A stretch of DNA of 64,000 nucleotides from contig CAWJFW010000003.1 of assembly GCA_963842305.1 (NCBI GenBank), positions 372,001 to 436,000 of the forward strand, written 5' to 3'. Of this stretch, positions 48,954 to 57,507 are shown in pieces. This DNA is from JAIBJN01 sp963842305. Its GTDB lineage: Bacteria > Actinomycetota > Thermoleophilia > Gaiellales > Gaiellaceae. A model generated the notes under the pieces. It was given only the letters and a program-made list of their open reading frames with translations. It was not told where the DNA came from and made no database searches. Position 1 is the first letter of the stretch; each line of letters opens with the position of its first letter. Both the position numbers and the translations under genes were made by a program.

Positions 48954-49316
48954 ATGCGGAAGCACTTGGTCGCTGCCGGCGTGGTGGCCGCAGTTACGGT
49001 CGCGCTCACGATTCCGGTGGCGGCGCCAGGCGCGATCCTGGAGAAAGGCCCGGGCGCGACGTGCGCGTCCGGCGTCGGTACGTGGAACTTCGTGAACAAC
49101 AAGACTGATGGTGCGGCTGCCGGAACCCTCACGGTGTTCTTCGACACGGAGGAGTTCGGTGTGATCCAGTTCGGGCCCGTTGGCCCCACCGTGGTGAACA
49201 AGAACGTGCAAAAGTTCATCCTGTTCACGAACAACCGTGCGGCGCTGGTGAGCGCGTCGACCAATCTGCCGGGCAAGCTCGTCCTGGAGAGCATGGGGTG
49301 TGCGCCATTCGCGTAG
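48954..49316 (+). CDS. Small secreted protein of unknown function
   Basis: A 120-residue protein with a clear Sec signal peptide (basic MRKH, hydrophobic stretch to about 24, cleavage near VAAPGA). The mature part has two Cys (in ATCASGVG and MGCAPF), probably a disulfide, and is rich in beta-type residues. ATG 48954 has a proper ribosome binding site, AGGGAGA (48942-48948), unlike most genes here, and TACGAT at 48889-48894 may be the -10. I do not recognise a family. Confidence 0.7.
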   Translation: MRKHLVAAGVVAAVTVALTIPVAAPGAILEKGPGATCASGVGTWNFVNNKTDGAAAGTLTVFFDTEEFGVIQFGPVGPTVVNKNVQKFILFTNNRAALVSASTNLPGKLVLESMGCAPFA

Positions 49317-49482
49317 TGGCGCGACTCGGCTTCCGACGCTGACCTAGGGAACGTGACTTAGCCGGGCGTGGGCAGGTAGTCGCAGGGTCACCCTCGGCCT
49401 GCGCCCGGCCGCCAGCGTGAGCTCGTCGCTCGACGGCAGCATCGTTCTCAACCGCTTCTGGTGCTTCCCTCCCGCATAGGCC

Positions 49483-49508
49483 GATCCAGCATCTGAGCTA
49501 CCCCGCCG
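49483..49508 (-). other. tRNA-like 5' fragment in an otherwise empty gap
   Basis: Read on the minus strand, GGCGGGGTAGCTCAG and the following bases resemble the acceptor stem and D-arm start of a tRNA. No anticodon or T arm follows. The remaining gap 49317-49535 shows nothing else coding. Confidence 0.3.
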
Positions 49509-49521
49509 AGGCTCCGGCGTG

Positions 49522-49527
49522 TAGCGT
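49522..49527 (+). promoter_or_regulatory. -10 box for leaderless arginase gene
   Basis: TAGCGT ends 8 nt before GTG 49536. Confidence 0.4.
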
Positions 49528-49535
49528 CACGGGCC

Positions 49536-50444
49536 GTGACCGACGGCGAGGGGAGAAAGGCGGCCATCATCGGCGCAGCGCTCGATCTCGGCGCCGGACG
49601 CCGCGGGGTGGACATGGGCCCGTCTGCGATCCGCTACGCGGGCCTCGAGGACAGGCTTCAAGAGCTCGGGATCGAATGCGAGGACTGGGGCAACGTGGAC
49701 ACTGCGGTGGCGGAGGCGACCACGAGCGGGAGCCCGCAGGCGCGGTTTCTCGAGCAGATCAGGGAGACGTGCGAGCGCATCGCACGCGCGGTCGCGCGGG
49801 CGGTGGAGGAGGAGCGAACGCCGATCGTGCTCGGCGGCGACCACTCGATCGCGCTCGGGACCCTGGGCGGGCTCGCGTCGGTGTACGGACCGGGTGGCGT
49901 CCTCTGGCTCGATGCGCACGGCGACCTGAACACGCCGGCGACCAGCCCGAGCGGAAACGTGCACGGCATGCCGCTTGCTGCGGCGCTGGGCCGTGACCCG
50001 GGGGCCTTCTCGAGCGATGCATGGCCGCTGCCCGCGGTCGAGCCCGAACGGACCGTCCTGATCGGCGTCCGCTCGCTCGACGAGGGCGAGCGGGCCTTCG
50101 TGCGGGAGAGCGGCATCGGCGTCTACACGATGAGCGAGCTCGATCGCCGGGGGATCGAGGCGGCGATCCACGAGGCGCTCGCGCGAGTCGAGGGCGCGCC
50201 GTTCGTGCACGTCTCCCTCGACATGGACGTTGTCGACCCCGACATGACGCCGGGTGTCGGGACGCCCGTTCGCGGCGGGCTCACGTACCGGGAAGCGCAC
50301 CTCGCTCTCGAGCTCCTGGCGGAGTCGGGGCAGATGAGTTCGTTCGAGATCGTCGAGGTCAACCCGATCCTGGACCGAGGCAACGAGACGGCCGCGCTCG
50401 CCGTCGAGCTGGCCGCGAGCGCTTTCGGAGCGCGGACTCTCTAG
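49536..50444 (+). CDS. Arginase/agmatinase/formiminoglutamase (ureohydrolase) family
   Basis: A di-manganese ureohydrolase of 302 residues. Metal ligands are in GGDHSIALGT (about 99-108), LWLDAHGDLNTP (about 124-135) and SLDMDVVDPDMTPG (about 227-240). GMPLAAALG follows the second site. RGVDMGPSAIRYA at the N-terminus and the GVGTPVRGGLTYREAH stretch favour arginase (arginine to ornithine and urea). No urea or proline genes adjoin to confirm it. Confidence 0.9.
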   Translation: MTDGEGRKAAIIGAALDLGAGRRGVDMGPSAIRYAGLEDRLQELGIECEDWGNVDTAVAEATTSGSPQARFLEQIRETCERIARAVARAVEEERTPIVLGGDHSIALGTLGGLASVYGPGGVLWLDAHGDLNTPATSPSGNVHGMPLAAALGRDPGAFSSDAWPLPAVEPERTVLIGVRSLDEGERAFVRESGIGVYTMSELDRRGIEAAIHEALARVEGAPFVHVSLDMDVVDPDMTPGVGTPVRGGLTYREAHLALELLAESGQMSSFEIVEVNPILDRGNETAALAVELAASAFGARTL

Positions 50445-51155
50445 CCGAGAAAGTCGTCGATGGCTGCGGCCGTCTCGTCGAAGGCGTCCCAGAGGACGAT
50501 GTGCCCGCCCGGGACGATGGTGACGTCGAGCAGGTCGCCGAGCGCCCTGCGGTAGAGAACGAGCTCGGCGGCGCTGACGAGCTTGGCGTGCTCGGCGGCG
50601 ACGAGGAGCGTCGGCACCTGTAGCGACTCCCAGGCGGGCGGGAAGGTCGCCATCTGATGGTAGGCGGCCGCGACAACCGCCCGCGAGTACCGGTAGAACC
50701 AGCCGCCGCCGGGCTGCTCGACGAGATGCTGCGCCATCTCCTCCTCGAGGAACTCGGGCGGCGTGTGCTCGACGCCGCCCTTGCCGCGCCCGGAGCGCGT
50801 CCTCCGGCGAGTCGAAGGGCGTCTTGGCCATCTCGCCGCGGGCGATCTCCTCGGCGACATCGGGCGGCACCCAGAGCGCGGGATCGAGCAGCACCGCCCG
50901 CTCGACCAGATCCGGCCGCCGCGCAGTGATCTCGGCCGTGAGGCGTCCGCCGAAGCTGTGCCCGATCCAGATCGCCGGCCCGCCGACGGTCTCGAGCACG
51001 TCCTCGACGTGCTGGTCGATCGTCCACGGCTCCTCCCAGCCGGAGCGGCCGTGGCCGCGGAGGTCGAGCGCTCGCACCCGGAAACGGTCGGCCAGGTGCT
51101 CCTCGGCGAGACGGCGGAAGCGCATGCCGTGCGCGCACACCCCGTGCAGGCACAC
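50441..51155 (-). pseudogene. Alpha/beta hydrolase, interrupted by a +1 frameshift
   Basis: The first half has the oxyanion segment CLHGVCAHGMRFRRLAE, LDLRGHGRSG and nucleophile elbow IGHSFGGRL. After one extra base near 50795-50810 the sequence continues GGVEHTPPEFLEEEMAQHL, VPTLLVAAEHAKLVSAAEL and VPGGHIVLWDAFDET, carrying the acid and catalytic His, to TAG 50441-50443. Rejoined it has about 240-255 residues. GTG 51155 is the first canonical start, but CTG 51203, overlapping the EtfBA stop, would add 16 residues ahead of the first strand. Substrate unknown. Confidence 0.75.
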
Positions 51156-51199
51156 GACCTGTGGGGCCTCCTCCGGGCCCCAGGCGTACTCGTTGAGCC

Positions 51200-53023
51200 T
51201 CAGCTCAGCTTCCCTTCGAGCCCGGCCACCAGCGACGGGAGGGTGTTCCGCCAGTCTCCGACGACGCCGACGTCGGCGTGCGTGAAGATCGGGGCGCGGT
51301 CGTTTGCGTTGAGGGCGACGATCACTCCCGCTCGCACGGATCCCGCCATGTGCTCGAAGGCGCCGCGGACCCCGACCTCGACGAGCAGCCTGGGCGCCAC
51401 AGCGCGTCCCGTGAGTCCGATCTGGCGGTTCTTGGGCAACCAGCCCGCGTCGGTGACGTCGCGGCTGCCTCCCACCGTCGCGCCGAGGCGTCCGGCCTGA
51501 GCTCCGATCTCCTCGAGTGCCTCCGGGCCTCCGATGCCTTTGCCCACGCAGATGATCGCGGCTGCGGCGTCGAGCTCGTAGGCGGCCGTCCGGGCGTCGT
51601 GCTCGCGCGAGACAAGCCGTGTCCGCGGCTCGGGAAGGTCGCCCGCGCTTCGCTCGACGATCTCCGCCTGCGCGTCGTCGCGCGGCTCGACCGGGGCGAA
51701 CATGCCGGGGCGGACGGTCGCGAGTTGCGGTGTGGTCGCGCCCATGATCACCGACACGATGTTCCCCCCGTAGGCCGGCTTGTACTGGATCAGGCGTCCT
51801 GCCCGGTCGATGCCGAGGTCGACGCAGTCGCCCGTCATCCCGAGCTCGAGCTCGCCGGCGACGCGAGGTCCGTAGTCCCGCCCCTGGGCGGTCGAGGGGA
51901 TGAGGAGCGCATGCGGCTGTTCGTCCTCGACGATCCGCCGGAGCGCCGCGGCGAACGTCTCCGGGTGATACTCGGCCAGACGCTCGTCGTCCACGACGAC
52001 GACCCGCTCGGCGCCGTAGCGGGCCGCATCGCGCGCCGCCTCGCCCAGGCCGCTGCCGAGAAGCAGCGCGACGTTCGTGCCGCCCAGCTTCCCCGCCAGC
52101 TCGCGGCCCTTTCCGAGAAGCTCGAGCGAGACCTGCCGAGGCGCATCCTCCACCAGCTCGACCACCGTCCAGCAGTCGTAGTCGTGACCGGGCTTCTCGC
52201 CGAGCCGTTCGGGCTTGTCCCAGGAGGAGGCGGGCGGCCCCTCGAAGTCGGAGAGGAGCTCGACGACGCGCCGGGCGGCCTCCTCCGGGCCCGGCACGAC
52301 CTCGCCCAGGCGTTCGGGCGTCACGTCCTTGACCGCGAGAACCCGTGTCGGGGAGCCCGTCTGGCCGAAGCGGGGGTCGTCCTCCAGCACGTCGTCGACG
52401 AGGTCTGCGGCCGTCCAGACCACGATTCGTCCGTCGGTCTCGGTCGCCTCGACATCTCGTTTCGACGGCCAGATGCCCTCGTTGATCCCCTCCGTGACCG
52501 AGACGACCGCCGGGAGACTGAGCTCATAGGTGTCGTAGCCCTCGTCGGTCTCCCTCCGTGCACGCAGCCCCTGCCCCGCGACCTCCAGGGCCTCGACGTT
52601 CGTGAGCTGCTCCCAGCCGAGGAAGGCTCCGGTCTCAGGGGGAACCTGCCAGGTCTCCGAGTCCACGGTCTTGCGGCCGCAGAGGACGAGGTCGGCGCCC
52701 TCCTTCTGGACGGCGAGGGCCAGCGTGCGGGAGGTTCCGAGCGTGTCGGCGATCGCGAACACCTTGTCGCTCAGGAGCACGGCCCGGTCGGCCCCCATTG
52801 CCAGGGTCATCCGCAGTGCCTCTTCGGCTTGCGGCGGGCCCATCGACATGGTCACGACCTCGCCTCCGTTCGCGTCGCGAAGCCGGATCGCCTCGGTGAC
52901 AGCGAACACGTCGAACTCGTTCAGCTCGAGCGGGACACCCTCGCGCACGAGCCGCCTCGTCTCCGGGTCGAGCTTCACGTGGCTGGGGTTCGGCACCTGC
53001 TTGACGAGGGCGAGGATCTTCAC
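51200..53023 (-). CDS. Fused electron-transfer flavoprotein EtfB-EtfA
   Basis: One 607-residue chain contains the beta subunit (about 1-265; ILALVKQVPNPSHVKLDPE, GADRAVLLSDK, CGRKTVDSETWQVPPETGAFLG, LPAVVSVTEGINEG) and the alpha subunit (about 285-607; IPSTAQGRDYGPRVAGELELGMTGDCVDL). The alpha FAD site has CVGKGIGGPEALEEI, GGSRDVTDAGW, NRQIGLTGRAVAP and NANDRAPIF. ETF normally is a heterodimer moving electrons from acyl-CoA dehydrogenases to the quinone pool. Start GTG 53023 has minus-strand TACGCT (53030-53035) 6 nt upstream. No ETF-quinone reductase adjoins. Confidence 0.93.
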   Translation of the reverse strand: MKILALVKQVPNPSHVKLDPETRRLVREGVPLELNEFDVFAVTEAIRLRDANGGEVVTMSMGPPQAEEALRMTLAMGADRAVLLSDKVFAIADTLGTSRTLALAVQKEGADLVLCGRKTVDSETWQVPPETGAFLGWEQLTNVEALEVAGQGLRARRETDEGYDTYELSLPAVVSVTEGINEGIWPSKRDVEATETDGRIVVWTAADLVDDVLEDDPRFGQTGSPTRVLAVKDVTPERLGEVVPGPEEAARRVVELLSDFEGPPASSWDKPERLGEKPGHDYDCWTVVELVEDAPRQVSLELLGKGRELAGKLGGTNVALLLGSGLGEAARDAARYGAERVVVVDDERLAEYHPETFAAALRRIVEDEQPHALLIPSTAQGRDYGPRVAGELELGMTGDCVDLGIDRAGRLIQYKPAYGGNIVSVIMGATTPQLATVRPGMFAPVEPRDDAQAEIVERSAGDLPEPRTRLVSREHDARTAAYELDAAAAIICVGKGIGGPEALEEIGAQAGRLGATVGGSRDVTDAGWLPKNRQIGLTGRAVAPRLLVEVGVRGAFEHMAGSVRAGVIVALNANDRAPIFTHADVGVVGDWRNTLPSLVAGLEGKLS

Positions 53024-53029
53024 GGCAGG

Positions 53030-53035
53030 AGCGTA
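53030..53035 (-). promoter_or_regulatory. -10 box for leaderless EtfBA gene
   Basis: Minus-strand TACGCT ends 6 nt before GTG 53023. Confidence 0.5.
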
Positions 53036-53054
53036 TCCGCAGCCGAGCGTCGGG

Positions 53055-54293
53055 CTAGTCGTCGGGCTCGTAGTAGCGGCGGCCGCGCAGCTCCGCGGGA
53101 AGATGGTCGACGTCGTACCCCGCCGGGTCGTTCGGGGGGTAGATGTAGCCCTCGCCGTGACCGAGCTTCTTCGCGCCGCCGTAGTGCGTGTCGCGGAGCG
53201 ACTTCGGGGGGTGGATCGCTCCGTGATCGCGGACGTCCCGCCGAGCTGCGCCAATCGCTCTGATGACGGCGTTCGACTTCGGCGCCGTCGCGAGGTAGAT
53301 GGTGGCGTGGGCGAGGTTCAGCTGTGCCTCAGGGAGTCCCACGTGCTCGACGGCGTGCGCCGCCGCGGTCGCGACGAGGAGCGCCTGCGAGTCGGCCATG
53401 CCGATGTCCTCGGAGGCGTGGACGATCAGCCGGCGCGCGATGAAGCGCGGATCCTCGCCGCCCTCGAGCATCGCCGCGAGGTAGTAGAGCGCGGCGTCGG
53501 GGTCGGAGCCGCGGATCGACTTGATGAACGCCGACGTGAAGTCGTAGTGGGCGTCCCCGCCCTTGTCGTAGACCACCGGGCGCCGTCTGGCAGCGTCTTC
53601 GACGTGGCGCTCCTCCAGGTTGCTGCCCTCGGACTGCGCCGTCGACCAGGCCAGCTCCAGGATGTTGAGGCCGGAGCGCGCGTCCCCGCCTGTCTTCGTC
53701 GCGATCAGGTCGACCAGCGGCTCAGGGACGGAGGCGCCGAGCTTCTCTGCTCCGCGGCGGACGACGACCGCCACCTCGTCGCGCTCCAGCGGCTGCAGCT
53801 CGTAGACCTGCGTCCGTGAGAGGAGGGCCGAGTTGACCTCGAAGTACGGGTTCTCCGTCGTCGCTCCGATGAGCGTGACGAGGCCGGACTCGACCGCCGG
53901 CAGGAGCGCGTCCTGCTGTGCCTTGTTGAACCGGTGGATCTCGTCGAGGAAGAGAATCGTCCGCCGTCCCTCCGCCCCCAGCCGCTCCTTGGCTTGGGCG
54001 AGCACCGCGCGCACGTCGGCGACCGAGGCCGAGACGGCCGACAGCTCCTCGAAGGCTGCCCCGGTCGCGCCGGCGACGATCCGGGCCAACGTCGTCTTTC
54101 CGCTTCCCGGCGGGCCGTAGAAGATCGCCGAGCCGACGCGGTCCTCGGCGATCGACCGGGCCAGTGCCGAGCCTGGCCCGACGACCTTCGTCTGGCCGAC
54201 AAAGTCCTCCAGGCGCTCCGGTCGGAGCCGCGCCGCGAGCGGCGCGATCTCGGACGCGCGCCCCTCGGCTGCATCGGAGAAGAGGTCGCTCAC
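53055..54293 (-). CDS. rarA: Replication-associated recombination AAA ATPase RarA/MgsA
   Basis: A clamp-loader-like ATPase acting at stalled forks, 412 residues. PLAARLRPERLEDFVGQ leads the protein, Walker A is GPPGSGKTT (about 60-68), Walker B FLDEIHRFNKAQQDALLPAVE and sensor 1 GATTENPYFEVN. The C-terminal tetramerisation part has KSIRGSDPDAALYYLAAMLEGGEDPRFIARRLI. GTG 54293 is the start, with CATACT ending 6 nt upstream on the minus strand. It diverges from the M20 peptidase gene. Confidence 0.95.
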   Translation of the reverse strand: MSDLFSDAAEGRASEIAPLAARLRPERLEDFVGQTKVVGPGSALARSIAEDRVGSAIFYGPPGSGKTTLARIVAGATGAAFEELSAVSASVADVRAVLAQAKERLGAEGRRTILFLDEIHRFNKAQQDALLPAVESGLVTLIGATTENPYFEVNSALLSRTQVYELQPLERDEVAVVVRRGAEKLGASVPEPLVDLIATKTGGDARSGLNILELAWSTAQSEGSNLEERHVEDAARRRPVVYDKGGDAHYDFTSAFIKSIRGSDPDAALYYLAAMLEGGEDPRFIARRLIVHASEDIGMADSQALLVATAAAHAVEHVGLPEAQLNLAHATIYLATAPKSNAVIRAIGAARRDVRDHGAIHPPKSLRDTHYGGAKKLGHGEGYIYPPNDPAGYDVDHLPAELRGRRYYEPDD

Positions 54294-54319
54294 GGGACCA
54301 GTATGCTCGCCGCCACGAC

Positions 54320-55618
54320 ATGACGACCATGACCCTCCGCGACGAGGCGGTCAGGCTCCTGCAGGAGCTGCTGCGCTTGAACACCGTCAACCCGCCCGGG
54401 AACGAGACGGTCGCCGCCGAGCTCCTGCGGGCCTACCTGGAAGACTCGGGCGTCGCGTGCGAGCTGTACGCGCTCGAACCCGAGCGGGCGAACCTCGTCG
54501 CCCGGATCCCCGGTCGCGGCGACGGGCCCAGCCTTCTCCTTCTCTCCCACACCGACACGGTTGTCGCCGATCCCAAAGAGTGGTCGGTGGATCCCTGGTC
54601 CGGCGACCTCGACGAGGAGTGCGTGTGGGGCCGGGGAGCGCTGGACATGAAAGGCCATGTCGCCGCCGCGGCGACCGCGATCGCCACGCTCGCGCGCGAA
54701 GGCTTCGAGCCGGCAGGCGACCTCGTCTTCGCAGCGACCGCCGACGAGGAGGTCGGGGTCGACGTCGGGCTCTCCTGGCTCTGCCGCGCTCATCCCGACG
54801 CTGTGCGCACGGACTACTGCGTGAACGAGGGCGGCGGCGAGCGGGTCGGCCTCGGCGGAGGAACCGCCTACCTGTGCACGACCGCAGAGAAGATGAGCGC
54901 GCCGTTCCGTCTCAGGGTGCACGGCCGGAGCGGCCATGCGTCGATGCCGGGCATCGCGGACAATGCGCTCGTCAGGGCGGCCCGGCTGATCGAGCGCGTC
55001 GCGGCCCTGAGCCCGGAGCCCCGTCTCATCCCGGAGACCGAGGCCATCTTCACCAGGCTCGGCCTGACCCCGTCGCCGGCCGAGCTTCGGGGCGCGGTCG
55101 CCGAGCTGGCGCCGGAGGTGCGCGAGATGGTCGAGCCGATGCTCGGCTTCGCCATCTCACCCACGATCATTACGGCCTCCTCGGAGCGCACGAACGTGAT
55201 CCCCGGTCTCTGTGAGGTCACATGCGACTGCCGCCTCCTCCCCGGGGACACCCCTGCCGACGTGGAGCCGGCGATCCGCGAGGGGCTCGGCGACGACGCC
55301 TACGAGCTGGAGTGGATCGAGGCGATCGGTGGAACGCGGTCGCCGCTCGTGACACCGCTCTGGGACGCGATCGAGTCCTTCGTCGCCGAGATCGATCCCG
55401 GCGCCGACGTCGTCCCGGTGGTCTCGCCCGGGTTCACCGACAGCCACTTCCTCCGCGAGGCGTTCGGCACGGTGGCCTATGGCTTCTTCCCCATGCGCAC
55501 GATGGATCCCGAGCTGGCCGCCCGCCTGATCCACTCGGCCGACGAGCGAATCGCGGTCGAGGATCTCGAGCTGGGTGTCCGGTTTCTGCGCCACGTCGCA
55601 GCTACTCTGGGACGGTGA
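54320..55618 (+). CDS. M20-family zinc peptidase/deacylase (ArgE/DapE type)
   Basis: A 432-residue dinuclear zinc amidohydrolase. LLLLSHTDTVVADP (first metal His and Asp), WGRGALDMKGHVAA (bridging Asp) and TADEEVGVDVG (catalytic Glu-Glu) are in order. The dimerisation domain has RLRVHGRSGHASMPGIADNALVRA, and the last metal His is in SPGFTDSHFLREAF. The substrate could be N-acetylornithine, succinyl-diaminopimelate or a dipeptide. TATGCT at 54302-54307 lies 12 nt before ATG 54320. Confidence 0.9.
   Translation: MTTMTLRDEAVRLLQELLRLNTVNPPGNETVAAELLRAYLEDSGVACELYALEPERANLVARIPGRGDGPSLLLLSHTDTVVADPKEWSVDPWSGDLDEECVWGRGALDMKGHVAAAATAIATLAREGFEPAGDLVFAATADEEVGVDVGLSWLCRAHPDAVRTDYCVNEGGGERVGLGGGTAYLCTTAEKMSAPFRLRVHGRSGHASMPGIADNALVRAARLIERVAALSPEPRLIPETEAIFTRLGLTPSPAELRGAVAELAPEVREMVEPMLGFAISPTIITASSERTNVIPGLCEVTCDCRLLPGDTPADVEPAIREGLGDDAYELEWIEAIGGTRSPLVTPLWDAIESFVAEIDPGADVVPVVSPGFTDSHFLREAFGTVAYGFFPMRTMDPELAARLIHSADERIAVEDLELGVRFLRHVAATLGR
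55603..55608 (+). promoter_or_regulatory. -10 box for leaderless DUF1385 gene
   Basis: TACTCT, inside the M20 peptidase 3' end, ends 6 nt before GTG 55615. Confidence 0.45.
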
Positions 55619-56430
55619 GCCGACAGCCTCAGATCCGATTGGGCGGGATGGCGCTCGCCAACGGGGTGCTGGTGCACGGGCCGAGGCACTGGGCGTGTGC
55701 GGTCCGCGCCGAGGACGGCGAGCTGAAGGTCGCCTCGGGCCTCAAGCCCGTGCGCTCCGTGGACGTGAAGAATCGCCTGGTTCGGGGCCCAGCCCGCGTC
55801 GCCGAGATCTTCGCCCTCCTGCCGGAGGTGCGCCGGCACCTTCCCGCGGCGAAGCTGCCGTTCCAGCGGCCGGGAGTCGTCGGTGCCATGGCGGGAAGCA
55901 TCGTCGCCATCCAGGCCGTTCGGCGCACGCCCCTCTCACCGCTGACGCAGGAGTCGCTGGCCGCGCTGCTCGCGCTCGGTCCCGCCGTCGTCGCACTCCG
56001 CGGTACGGCGCTCGCCGAGTACCACGGCGCCGAGCACATCTCGATCGGAAGCTACGAGCATGGGGAGCCCCGGACGCGTGAGCACGAGCGCTGCGGTTCG
56101 CACATGATCGGTCCGCTTCTCGCGACGACTGCCCTCGGCAGCGCGCTCGCGGCCCGCGCGCCCAGGCACCTGCGGCCGGCTGCCCGTGTTGCCGCAGGCC
56201 TCGGCTCCGTCGCCGCCGCCGTCGAGGTCTTCTCCTGGATGGTCGCCAACGAGCGTCATCCCGTGGCGCGCGCACTCGCTCGGCCGGGGCACGAGCTGCA
56301 ACAGAGGCTCGTCACGGCCGAGCCAACGCCCGAGCAGCTCGACGTCGCGAACGCGGCTCTCCAGGCCTGTCTCGCACTAGAATCGCCTGCAAATGGCGAT
56401 CTCGACTCAGAAGCGCCGCCTCCCGCCTGA
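55615..56430 (+). CDS. DUF1385 family membrane protein
   Basis: A 271-residue protein with LGGMALANGVLVHGPRHWACAVR at the start and the DUF1385 hallmark EYHGAEHISIGSYEHG, whose His and Glu residues could bind metal. SHMIGPLLATTALGSALAA and following segments are hydrophobic. The function is unknown for the family. It begins by overlapping the M20 gene (GTGA) and overlaps the next gene by 38 nt. Homologues of this family often sit near prfA/rpmE in other bacteria; that context is absent here. Confidence 0.82.
   Translation: MSRQPQIRLGGMALANGVLVHGPRHWACAVRAEDGELKVASGLKPVRSVDVKNRLVRGPARVAEIFALLPEVRRHLPAAKLPFQRPGVVGAMAGSIVAIQAVRRTPLSPLTQESLAALLALGPAVVALRGTALAEYHGAEHISIGSYEHGEPRTREHERCGSHMIGPLLATTALGSALAARAPRHLRPAARVAAGLGSVAAAVEVFSWMVANERHPVARALARPGHELQQRLVTAEPTPEQLDVANAALQACLALESPANGDLDSEAPPPA
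56378..56383 (+). promoter_or_regulatory. -10 box for nicotinate phosphoribosyltransferase-like gene
   Basis: TAGAAT within the DUF1385 gene ends 9 nt before ATG 56393. Confidence 0.4.
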
Positions 56431-57460
56431 GATCTTCGAGCTCCCGGTCGAGAAGATGCGGGAGGGCTACTACACCGACGTCTACTTCAACCACGCCCGC
56501 GAGACGCTGCTCCGGGACGGGCGGCGCCCGCGCGTGGTCATGCAGGTCTTCCAGAAGCAGCACGCTGTGCTGGGCGGGATGGACGAGGCGATCGCCATCC
56601 TCAAGCTCTGCTCCGACGACTGGGACGAGCTGACGGTGCACGCGCTCTACGACGGCGACGATGTGGCCCCGTGGGAGACGGTGATGACCATCGAGGGGGA
56701 CTACACGCTCTTCGCCCATCTGGAGACCTGCTACCTGGGCGTGCTTGCGCGCCGCACGCTCATCTCCACGAACGTCCGCCGGGTTGTCGAGGCGGCGCGC
56801 GGGAAGCCGATCCTGTTCTTCCCGGCCCGTCACGACCACCACCGTGTCCAGACCGGCGACGGCTACGCGGCCCACGTGGCCGGCGCGATCGGCGTCTCGA
56901 CCGACGCGCAGGCGTCCTGGTGGGGCGGACGCGGGATCGGCACCGTCCCGCACGCCCTCATCGCCGCCTACGGCGGAAACACGGTGCTCGCCTCGACGAA
57001 GTTCGCCGAGTTCGCGCACGAGGACGTCAACGTCGTCGTCCTCGTGGACTTCGAGAACGACTCCGTCGGCACCTCGCTCGAGGTCGCGCGCGCAATGGGC
57101 GATCGGCTTTGGGGCGTCCGCCTCGACACGTCCCGGACGCTGGTCGACCGATCGCTCTGGAACGAGATGGGCGACTTCGACCCGCGCGGCGTCAACGAGC
57201 GGCTCGTGCGCAAGGTGCGTGACGCGCTCGACGAGAACGGCTTCGAGCGGGTCAGGATCGTGGTGTCCGGTGGCTTCGACGTCGATCGGATCCGGGAGTT
57301 CGAGTCGAAGAACGTGCCCGTCGACTCCTACGGCGTCGGCTCGTCGCTGATCCGCGGCGACAACGATTTCACGGCCGACATCGTCCTGACCGACGGACTG
57401 CAGTCTTCCAAGGTCGGCCGCAGCTACCGCCCGAACGCGCGGCTCGAGCTCGTCGACTAG
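56393..57460 (+). CDS. Nicotinate phosphoribosyltransferase-family protein
   Basis: The protein has 355 residues and resembles the shorter archaeal-type NAPRTase: YYTDVYFNHARETLLRDG near the start, ETCYLGVLARRTLISTNVRRVVEAARGK, FFPARHDHHRVQTGDGYAAHVAGA, GTVPHALIAAYGGNTV with active-site His, and VSGGFDVDRIREFE and YGVGSSLIRGDNDFTADIVLTDG forming the phosphate site. It would make nicotinate mononucleotide in NAD salvage. A quinolinate phosphoribosyltransferase fold is shared, so specificity should be tested. Confidence 0.86.
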   Translation: MAISTQKRRLPPEIFELPVEKMREGYYTDVYFNHARETLLRDGRRPRVVMQVFQKQHAVLGGMDEAIAILKLCSDDWDELTVHALYDGDDVAPWETVMTIEGDYTLFAHLETCYLGVLARRTLISTNVRRVVEAARGKPILFFPARHDHHRVQTGDGYAAHVAGAIGVSTDAQASWWGGRGIGTVPHALIAAYGGNTVLASTKFAEFAHEDVNVVVLVDFENDSVGTSLEVARAMGDRLWGVRLDTSRTLVDRSLWNEMGDFDPRGVNERLVRKVRDALDENGFERVRIVVSGGFDVDRIREFESKNVPVDSYGVGSSLIRGDNDFTADIVLTDGLQSSKVGRSYRPNARLELVD

Positions 57461-57507
57461 CGACCGGCCCTTCAGCTTTCTCCGCGCCCTGCCGATGGAA
57501 GCGCCGG

